A stretch of 64,000 bases of DNA from positions 62,001 to 126,000 of the forward strand of contig CAZAPG010000016.1 in NCBI GenBank assembly GCA_964486935.1. Direction: 5' to 3'. This document shows positions 58,198 through 64,000 of this stretch, piece after piece; the first letter of the stretch is position 1, and each line of letters begins with the position of its first letter. Under the pieces are notes generated by a model. The model had not been told where the DNA came from, searched no databases, and saw nothing but the letters and a program-made list of their open reading frames with translations. This DNA comes from CAZAPG01 sp964486935. GTDB taxonomy: Bacteria; Chloroflexota; Anaerolineae; 4572-78; J111. The translations under genes and the position numbers were made by a program.

Positions 58198-60840
58198 ATG
58201 TTAAAAAACTATCTGTTGCAACTAAAAGCCAAACATTTTCAGGCGGTCAAAGAGCAAAAGGGGCAAAGCCTGATAATTTTTGTCTTTGCCATTTTAGGAC
58301 TCATTGCCATGATGGGGCTGGCGCTGGATTTGGGGCTGGTCTATATCGAGCGGGTGCGGGTGAGCCGCACCACCGACGCGGCGGCCCTGGCGGCGGTGGT
58401 CGAACTGCCCTTTGAAGAAGAGGCCATCCGGCGCGCCGCCGAGTTTATCGAATTGAACGGCTACACCCGCGAAAGCACCGAAATTCGGGTGAGGGGTTGT
58501 ATTGATACATCCAGCGGGCTACAGAATGTTGGCGATTTCAGCGCAACAGCCCCCTACCCCGCCGGCGACCCTGTTGATACCCAGCCGGACAGTCTCATCA
58601 GTGGCTATGTCTACCAACCCGCGCTCAACAACCCGCCCGAAGCCATCTTTGTCATCGATACGCTGGCCTACCAGCCGGTTGAGCGGGATGCCGGCGGTTT
58701 GGTGACAACCCAAAATCAGGAAAACTGCACCGATTCCGGCGGCACGCCGCTGTACGGCACGGCCAACAAATTGCGGGTATCCGGCCAGGTTGGCGTCACT
58801 ATGAATTTTATGCGCTTCTTTGGCTTTGGCGTGGTGCCGGTATCGGACCAGGCCGTAGGCGAAAACGTAACCAACCTGGATGTGGTGGTGGTGTTTGACG
58901 TGTCCGGCTCGATGGACTTTGAAACCACCTGTTTTGGCTGCTGGAACGAAGTTGCCGCCAGGTCGGCCGATATTCTCAATAACCCGTTCCCCACAAACGG
59001 CGACCACAACCCGGTAAATTTTGATCCGCCTGGTCCGGGTGGACCGTATGATATTTTCTGGGGAGGCGACTCGTCTAATTTTGGCAATACGGGCCTGGCC
59101 GGCCATCCGGTATGTAACACTGCCCCCACCCCCCTGGTTTCGGGTGGATATCGCTACCTGGTGCACGAAGCCGAATTTTACTCGGTCGACTCGCCCACCC
59201 ACGGCTGGGAATTCAACCAGCGTACAGCCGGGCAGGGCTTTTGGGTGGTGCAGCGGCAAAACAGAGGCTCTAACGACTCTTACATTCGCACCCACCCCTT
59301 TGTTACCTACAGCCAGAGCAACCTTTCCGACTATCCCCAGTTGCAGGGGGCCTCTTACAACGCCGAATGTTTTGACGGGGCCGGCAACCTGAGCGGCAAG
59401 TGCTGGGAAACCCGGGCCAGCGCCCTGGGCCAATCGGCTCCCAGTAACCCGCCCTACGTTGAATACGATTTTACGGTTGATTGGGCCGGCCTGCCCGATA
59501 ACCGAACGCACATCTGGATCAGGGCGCTGGGCGGCAGCAGCTGGAGCTGGGAATGGTACGGCAAGGGCGCTCAACAGCTAAATGACTGGCGAAAATCTAT
59601 CTACTGGCAGGTTGATGGCAGCCCGGTGGCCGGCGGTCCATTCAACAACCTGCGAGACCAGGGTAACGAGCGGGTGGCTATCAACGATAGTAACTGGCGC
59701 TGGGTAAAAATTGCCGGCGATTTGAATCTGGCCAACGGCCAGCATACGCTGCGGCTGTACCAGGGCAGCTCCGGCTTTAACCTGGACAAGATTATTTTTA
59801 CCAACCGGCCCACCAACAACGTGGGCGATTATCGGACCGACTTTTTTGTGGGCGGCGCAGAAGGGCCAGATGCCACCGCCGGCTCGGCCACGCGAGAAGC
59901 GTGCAATATGTGCAACCCGGCTTTTGGCCAAACGGTACAGCCAAACCAGTGCAGTTGTAAAACCGGCCCAACAGATAGCGGCACCACTTACCCCGGCGGC
60001 GGGGCGGGGCTGGGCTGCACTGCGGTTGTCACCGCCACCAACCAGCTTGAAAATGACCTGTACCACGATGTTGACCCGCTGCGTAGCGCCCAGGAGGCCG
60101 TTAAAAACTTTGCCGCCCGCCTTGACCCCAAGTTTGACCAGATTGGCGTGGTGGCGTTTAGCAATAATATCAAATCGCGGGTTAAATTGCAGTGCCTGCG
60201 CTGGGCCGGCGTACATGAGACAGCCGGTGTGGCCAAGTGTTACGATCCATCGGTTTCGGGAGGCCCCATTACCTATACCCACGTTCTGCAGGATATTGAG
60301 AATCGCAATCCCGAAGGTTCTACCAATATTGCCGAGGGGATGAGAGAAGGGTTGGAAGAGTTGGGGATTGAAATTCCCACCTATAACCCCGGTGTTACCA
60401 GCGAGTGTAAAAAATTCTCTAGCGATACCTTCAGTAGCGATAATAAACGCGCCTGCGACCGGCGCGGCGCGGCCCGGCGCGTCCTGATTTTGATGACCGA
60501 CGGCTCGCCTAACCTGAGCGTCAGTTGCCCCGGCAGCTACGTGTGGCGCGGCCAATTTGCCGGCGGCGGCGGCAACAACGATTACGACTGCGCCATGTAC
60601 TTTGCCAGCCAGGCCGCCGATAATAACGTGGTGCTTTATACCATTGGTATTGGTTCTGGCGTTAACGTTGAACTGCTCACGGCGATGGCTACCGGTACAG
60701 ACCCTAACCCGGTTGCTGGCGATGATGGCTTCTATTTTGAAGGGAAAGGCGGTAAATATTTTGCCGCAGCCAAACCCAGCGATCTGGACGCGATTTTTGA
60801 AGAGATTCTCAACAACATCTTTGTGCGGATTGTGGGGTAG
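58198..60840 (+). CDS. TadG-like VWA protein with carbohydrate-binding-like insertion
   Basis: This 880-residue protein begins with a TadG/TadE-like segment (KGQSLIIFVFAILGLIAMMG at 21-40, then DAAALAAVVELP). A VWA domain begins at about residue 227 with the MIDAS motif DVSGS (234-238). After a break of about 385 residues it resumes at about 628 (RSAQEAVKNFAARLD, GSTNIAEGM, LMTDGSPN), so all metal-site elements are present. The insertion has a beta-rich module at about 320-540 (HEAEFYSV, YVEYDFTVDWAG, HTLRLYQGSSGFNLDKIIF), which resembles a CBM6/35-type domain. A Cys-rich piece (569-587) follows. It is probably a metal-dependent adhesin of the Tad pilus. Confidence 0.82.
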   Translation: MLKNYLLQLKAKHFQAVKEQKGQSLIIFVFAILGLIAMMGLALDLGLVYIERVRVSRTTDAAALAAVVELPFEEEAIRRAAEFIELNGYTRESTEIRVRGCIDTSSGLQNVGDFSATAPYPAGDPVDTQPDSLISGYVYQPALNNPPEAIFVIDTLAYQPVERDAGGLVTTQNQENCTDSGGTPLYGTANKLRVSGQVGVTMNFMRFFGFGVVPVSDQAVGENVTNLDVVVVFDVSGSMDFETTCFGCWNEVAARSADILNNPFPTNGDHNPVNFDPPGPGGPYDIFWGGDSSNFGNTGLAGHPVCNTAPTPLVSGGYRYLVHEAEFYSVDSPTHGWEFNQRTAGQGFWVVQRQNRGSNDSYIRTHPFVTYSQSNLSDYPQLQGASYNAECFDGAGNLSGKCWETRASALGQSAPSNPPYVEYDFTVDWAGLPDNRTHIWIRALGGSSWSWEWYGKGAQQLNDWRKSIYWQVDGSPVAGGPFNNLRDQGNERVAINDSNWRWVKIAGDLNLANGQHTLRLYQGSSGFNLDKIIFTNRPTNNVGDYRTDFFVGGAEGPDATAGSATREACNMCNPAFGQTVQPNQCSCKTGPTDSGTTYPGGGAGLGCTAVVTATNQLENDLYHDVDPLRSAQEAVKNFAARLDPKFDQIGVVAFSNNIKSRVKLQCLRWAGVHETAGVAKCYDPSVSGGPITYTHVLQDIENRNPEGSTNIAEGMREGLEELGIEIPTYNPGVTSECKKFSSDTFSSDNKRACDRRGAARRVLILMTDGSPNLSVSCPGSYVWRGQFAGGGGNNDYDCAMYFASQAADNNVVLYTIGIGSGVNVELLTAMATGTDPNPVAGDDGFYFEGKGGKYFAAAKPSDLDAIFEEILNNIFVRIVG

Positions 60841-60861
60841 GGCCAAGACCTGCCAAATGTT

Positions 60862-60917
60862 GCAAGTTTGCATGTGGCAAGTCGCATTTACCTGTCACTT
60901 TCCACCTGTCACTTGCT
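60862..60917. repeat. Heptanucleotide array, 8 units
   Basis: GCAAGTT, TGCATGT, GGCAAGT, CGCATTT, ACCTGTC, ACTTTCC, ACCTGTC, ACTTGCT are in perfect register over 56 bp, between the VWA and TadE genes. The two halves are partly complementary (GCAAGT with ACTTGC), so a hairpin is possible. Confidence 0.82.
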
Positions 60918-60991
60918 GTTCCCTTGAAACGCATCAAGAGCCAGAATCAAAAATTCTAGTCAGTCTGAAATTTGTGGGGAAGGATAGAGGC

Positions 60992-62311
60992 ATGAGGATA
61001 ATAAATGTAAAAAAACTGCTACCCGTCCCGGTGGGCGGGCGCGGGTTTTCAGGATTGGTCAGACCGGCTCCGGCCAAATCAAAATCGGGGCTGCGTCGTT
61101 TATCGGCGCAGGGCCAAAGCCTGGTTGAAATGGCCATTATTACGCCGCTGCTGATTTTTTTTCTGATAGGCATATTTGAGGTGGGCTGGGCGCTCAGAAA
61201 CTATCTGGTGCTGGTCAACGTGAACCGCGAGATTACGCGCTTTTCCATCAGGCCGGGCTACCTGAACTTTTCGACGCAGGCCAATATTGACGCCAGTTTT
61301 CAGCGGGTCAAAGATTGGACTTTAACCTCGGTGAGCGGCCAACTCAATATTGAATTTGATAGTCCCGACTCGCCTACTACCCTGATTATATCTCACGCGG
61401 TGATTGACACCGGCAGACCCTGCCCCGATGATAGCTCGGCTACTTGTGAATGTAACAAATTTGATCCTGATGACCCGGCTTACGATGCAACCTATAACCC
61501 GTTCCCTTATGACGATTTGATTATTCACCCGGATTTGCCCGGTTATGGTTATCAGCAGGAGACCTTTGGCCCGGAAACCACAGTAACCGGCCCCAGAAAC
61601 AGCCGCATTGATTTTAATACGCTGGCGACAACGCTGGCCGGCAAAAATAACAAATTCAACTGCGAAATTATCAAGAAAGGGGGCGTGCCCTCGGCTAACA
61701 ATGTCATCGTGACCGAGTTGTTTCACGACCAGCCCCAGTTGTTTGGCTTTCCGCTAATTTCAAACCCCTACACCGACCCGGTGCCGCTCTATACCCATAC
61801 CACCATGCGCTTAATTGGGGCGGCTCGCAGCAGCGGCGGCGTTGAAGGTAATATTACCGCCGGCATCGACACTATCGGCCCAATTTGTTTGGTGTACCCG
61901 TTTTTGGTAAAAGATACCGATATTGGGCCAACTCAAAAAAATATCATTGAATACGGCTGGCTGAAATGGAACACCGCCTCACCGATGACGGATCAGGAAT
62001 ATCTGGGGAGGGCGCTCCTGTATCCACAAATGTCATTGAATGACTACCCCCAACCCGGCGGCATTCAAGATGGCAGCCCGGTAACGCGGGTCTCGCTTTC
62101 AAACCCGGCTTTTGGCGCAGAGCTTGACGCGCTGCAAGGCCGGCCCATTATCATCCCTTACACTTCTAATCCTGCCCCCAACACGGTTACTGTTGATGGC
62201 TTTGTGTGGGTGAGTATTGTAAGTCACAACACGTCCGGCTCGCCTAATAATGTGACGGCCAGCTTTGATACAACCACTCCGCTTCCGGCGGCCTGCGTGA
62301 CCAGCCCGTAA
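60992..62311 (+). CDS. TadE-like pilus protein with long extracytoplasmic domain
   Basis: The product is 439 residues from ATG 60992 (GAGG-rich site upstream). A short basic N terminus precedes the TadE segment GQSLVEMAIITPLLIFFLIG, with Glu in the pilin-like position, and FEVGWALRNYLVLVNVNREITRF. The outward part of about 360 residues has several Cys (for example CPDDSSATCECNKFDPDD) and no known domain. TadE/TadF minor pilins are normally much shorter. It lies between a TadG-like gene and cpaB, the usual company of Tad minor pilins. Confidence 0.82.
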   Translation: MRIINVKKLLPVPVGGRGFSGLVRPAPAKSKSGLRRLSAQGQSLVEMAIITPLLIFFLIGIFEVGWALRNYLVLVNVNREITRFSIRPGYLNFSTQANIDASFQRVKDWTLTSVSGQLNIEFDSPDSPTTLIISHAVIDTGRPCPDDSSATCECNKFDPDDPAYDATYNPFPYDDLIIHPDLPGYGYQQETFGPETTVTGPRNSRIDFNTLATTLAGKNNKFNCEIIKKGGVPSANNVIVTELFHDQPQLFGFPLISNPYTDPVPLYTHTTMRLIGAARSSGGVEGNITAGIDTIGPICLVYPFLVKDTDIGPTQKNIIEYGWLKWNTASPMTDQEYLGRALLYPQMSLNDYPQPGGIQDGSPVTRVSLSNPAFGAELDALQGRPIIIPYTSNPAPNTVTVDGFVWVSIVSHNTSGSPNNVTASFDTTTPLPAACVTSP

Positions 62312-62347
62312 TGAGCGATTTTATGTCAAATTTACTTTTAAGAAATC

Positions 62348-62375
62348 TTGACTTTTCCCGGTTAAGTGGTATCAT
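62348..62375 (+). promoter_or_regulatory. Promoter-like site ahead of cpaB
   Basis: TTGACT (62348-62353) and TATCAT (62370-62375) are 16 bp apart, and TGG before the -10 box gives an extended -10. It lies about 50 bp upstream of the start, so cpaB may have its own promoter. Confidence 0.6.
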
Positions 62376-62427
62376 ATTTATGCTAGCGTCCTTTTCGTCA
62401 ATTGTGATGGAAAGGGGTTAAAAAGAT

Positions 62428-63507
62428 ATGCAACGTGGCAGACTGCTAATTATTCTTGGCGTTGTTTTGGGCCTGCTAACAATTGGTGCAGTTGCTTTTC
62501 TTCTTATTGGAGGCGGGGGCGGAGGTTTACTTGGCGGCGGCGCGCCTGCGCCTGAGCAAGTCGAAGCTCCGCCGGCAGAACCGACAGGCATTCCTACCAC
62601 TCAAGTTATTGTAGCCTTACAACCAATTCCTCGTGGCTCTGAATTTGTGGCCGGCTCTATTGGCCGGCGAGATTGGCCGGCTAACAACGTTCCGCCCGAC
62701 ACCATTGCCGATGAAGCGGAAACCATTGGCAAGGTAGCTAAAACGGAAATTGTTCAGGGCCAGGTAATTGTTCGCAGTATGTTGGTAGATAAAGGGGTGT
62801 CTGGTGAGGCAGCCCTCAATATTCCACCCGGACGCGTGGCGGTGGCTTATCCGATGAACCGCCAAAAAAGCGTAGCCTATGCTATTCAGCCCGGCGACTC
62901 GGTGGATATTTTGGTTACAGCCTTCTTTATTGATGTTGATGAAGAATTTCAGGCGCCGTTACCCAACAAAATACGGTTCTTCTTTCCCATTTTTGATCAA
63001 GAAACCGGCACACAAACGGGTATTCAACTAAGCGAAACCTTTGATGAAGGACGCTTTGAATTGGGCGCCGACGAAATAGCCTCTATTGTAAGCGCCAGCA
63101 CGCCACAAATTCCCCGGCGCGTGGCTCAGTTGACAGTTCAATCGGCTAAAGTGTTGAGGGTAGGCCCTTGGCTTGAAGAACCCCCGCCCCCACCACCTGA
63201 AGAGGGCGCGGAGCCGCCGCCACCCCCACCTCCAGATATTGTAACTTTAGCCGTAACGCCTCAAGATGCCCTGGTTTTACTCTGGCTCAGGCAAAGCGGT
63301 ATTTACAATGAAATGGCTTTGCGCGCCGCCGGCGAAGACGAGGCAGACCATTTGACGGAAGCCGTAACCTTACAGTACATGCTAACTCGTTTTAACATTG
63401 CGGTACCGCCTAAAATTGAATTTGTGATGGCCACCTCAATCTCCGACTTGGAAGACCAATCTGTTATTGTGGGAGAAGTAACGGAACAACAGGCTCCCCG
63501 AGAATAA
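62428..63507 (+). CDS. cpaB: Flp/Tad pilus assembly protein CpaB (RcpC)
   Basis: This 359-residue protein has an N-terminal membrane helix (RLLIILGVVLGLLTIGAVAF), a Gly-rich linker, then a SAF domain (about 48-115: TTQVIVALQPIPRGSEFVAG, VRSMLVDKGVSGEA). The RcpC-like region has GRVAVAYPMNRQKSVAYAIQPGDSVDILVTAF (read at residues 133-164). A proline-rich stretch (EEPPPPPPEEGAEPPPPPPP) lies around residues 250-270. CpaB is an envelope component of the Tad secretion and pilus machine. The neighbouring TadE- and TadG-like genes agree with this. Confidence 0.9.
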   Translation: MQRGRLLIILGVVLGLLTIGAVAFLLIGGGGGGLLGGGAPAPEQVEAPPAEPTGIPTTQVIVALQPIPRGSEFVAGSIGRRDWPANNVPPDTIADEAETIGKVAKTEIVQGQVIVRSMLVDKGVSGEAALNIPPGRVAVAYPMNRQKSVAYAIQPGDSVDILVTAFFIDVDEEFQAPLPNKIRFFFPIFDQETGTQTGIQLSETFDEGRFELGADEIASIVSASTPQIPRRVAQLTVQSAKVLRVGPWLEEPPPPPPEEGAEPPPPPPPDIVTLAVTPQDALVLLWLRQSGIYNEMALRAAGEDEADHLTEAVTLQYMLTRFNIAVPPKIEFVMATSISDLEDQSVIVGEVTEQQAPRE

Positions 63508-63542
63508 TTTTGGTTTTTTGTGCAACTGCGCTAATATAAGTG

Positions 63543-63548
63543 TATAAT
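63543..63548 (+). promoter_or_regulatory. Consensus -10 box
   Basis: TATAAT lies 148 bp upstream of the receiver-domain gene. The best -35 candidate, TTGTGC (63518-63523), is 19 bp away. Downstream there is a structured leader. Confidence 0.45.
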
Positions 63549-63558
63549 AAACCCCTAA

Positions 63559-63645
63559 AGTCACTTGTGACTGATATTGAAATTCTGGTCTCTGTTTAAT
63601 TCCATCAGTTGGCAACATAGATGGGGGGACCAGAATTTCAATATC
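63559..63645 (+). promoter_or_regulatory. Structured leader: small palindrome plus perfect 18-bp inverted repeat
   Basis: AGTCAC/GTGACT (63559-63572) is followed by GATATTGAAATTCTGGTC (63573-63590), which pairs perfectly with 63628-63645 across 37 nt. It lies between a -10 box and the next start, so it may be an RNA attenuator or an operator. It could also be an inserted repeat. Confidence 0.55.
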
Positions 63646-63695
63646 TACACAAATTTTTTAATCAGCTCAAAATCTATATCTTGGGATAATAACGT

Positions 63696-64000
63696 ATGTC
63701 AGGATCCATAGCGCCGTTACCGGATGAAGAACAAAAAATACGTCTGCTACTGGTAGACGATATTCCCGAAACCCGGGAAAATTTGCGAAAGCTTCTGTTT
63801 TTTGAGTCTGACGTTGAAGTAGTTGGGGCTGCAACAAATGGCGAAGAAGGCGTGCAAATGGCCATCGAGTTGCAGCCTGATATTGTGTTGATGGATATTA
63901 ACATGCCTGGCATGGATGGCATTACCGCCAGCGAGATGATTAGCCAGAAATCTCCATTTACGCAAATCATTATGATGTCGGTGCAGGGCGAGGCCGATTA
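63696..64000 (+). CDS. Receiver-domain protein, probably CpaE/TadZ-like, cut by the window end
   Basis: Only the first 101 residues are visible. They form a receiver domain with LLLVDDIPETRENL, the phospho-acceptor Asp in IVLMDINMPGMDG, and MMSVQGEAD at the break, where Ser replaces the more usual switch Thr region. The gene directly follows cpaB. In Tad loci the next gene is often cpaE/tadZ, whose N-terminal part is receiver-like and is followed by a MinD-type ATPase. A simple response regulator is the alternative, and the missing 3' part would decide. Confidence 0.7.
   Translation, partial: MSGSIAPLPDEEQKIRLLLVDDIPETRENLRKLLFFESDVEVVGAATNGEEGVQMAIELQPDIVLMDINMPGMDGITASEMISQKSPFTQIIMMSVQGEAD

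Noticed and set aside
59578..60873. 431-codon open frame opposite the VWA gene
   Set aside because: The plus-strand product has clear TadG and MIDAS motifs. The opposite frame has no recognisable domain.
1..64000. Defence island, prophage or integron
   Set aside because: No nuclease, integrase, capsid or toxin-antitoxin gene was seen. The patatin protein alone is not enough.

Overview
The window looks like a chromosomal segment of a Chloroflexota bacterium, probably from the Anaerolineae/Caldilineae side of the phylum. This is inferred from gene content and style: many polytopic GT-C type glycosyltransferases, a Tad/Flp pilus locus with oversized TadE/TadG-like proteins, secreted proteins ending in a short FLPII/YLPLI tail, and abundant degenerate 7-bp-periodic repeats. 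No rRNA, tRNA, CRISPR array, transposase or phage gene was seen.

Layout. (1) 1-6.7 kb: the end of a pentapeptide-repeat protein, then on the minus strand a secreted SpoIID/LytB-type protein, a cyclic-nucleotide-binding patatin phospholipase and an esterase, then a plus-strand dolichol-phosphate-mannose-synthase-like GT2. (2) 6.8-28.4 kb: a run of polytopic GT-C/GT87/GT39-like proteins with a second GT2, a sulfatase-fold phosphoethanolamine-transferase-like protein, and an MBOAT/SGNH acyltransferase pair. (3) 29-47.5 kb: a surface-polysaccharide cluster with three genes of the UDP-2,3-diacetamido-2,3-dideoxy-uronic acid route (wbpD-, wbpE- and wbpI-like), a third GT2, a DUF354 protein, a Wzx-like flippase, a methyltransferase, two GT-B-like proteins, a glutamine-dependent asparagine synthase and four more GT-C proteins. 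The part at 34.2-38.6 kb is visibly richer in A and T. (4) 47.5-50.5 kb: a NarL-type regulator flanked by two DegS-like histidine kinases, one of which has Glu in place of the phosphorylated His. (5) 51-64 kb: Tad-type pilus genes, namely a 1462-residue TadE-like protein, a secreted propeller-like protein, a single-pass protein, a TadG/VWA protein with a large insertion, a second TadE, CpaB/RcpC, and the start of a receiver-domain protein that is probably CpaE/TadZ-like.

How it fits together. The GT2 enzymes would load sugars on polyprenyl phosphate, and about fifteen GT-C proteins would transfer them outside the membrane to glycan or protein. The wbp-like, flippase, acyltransferase and amidotransferase genes would make and decorate a negatively charged polymer. 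The two-component genes and the pilus genes point to regulated surface attachment.

The most unusual layer is non-coding. Arrays of degenerate heptanucleotides occur at about 19 sites, several inside GT-C genes with the reading frame kept open. One array is bracketed by a perfect 14-bp inverted repeat, and two share a heptamer/20-nt hairpin/heptamer design. A separate upstream element (GGTAC, then GACYTT, then TATGCTGAA at nearly constant spacing) precedes three to four glycan genes.
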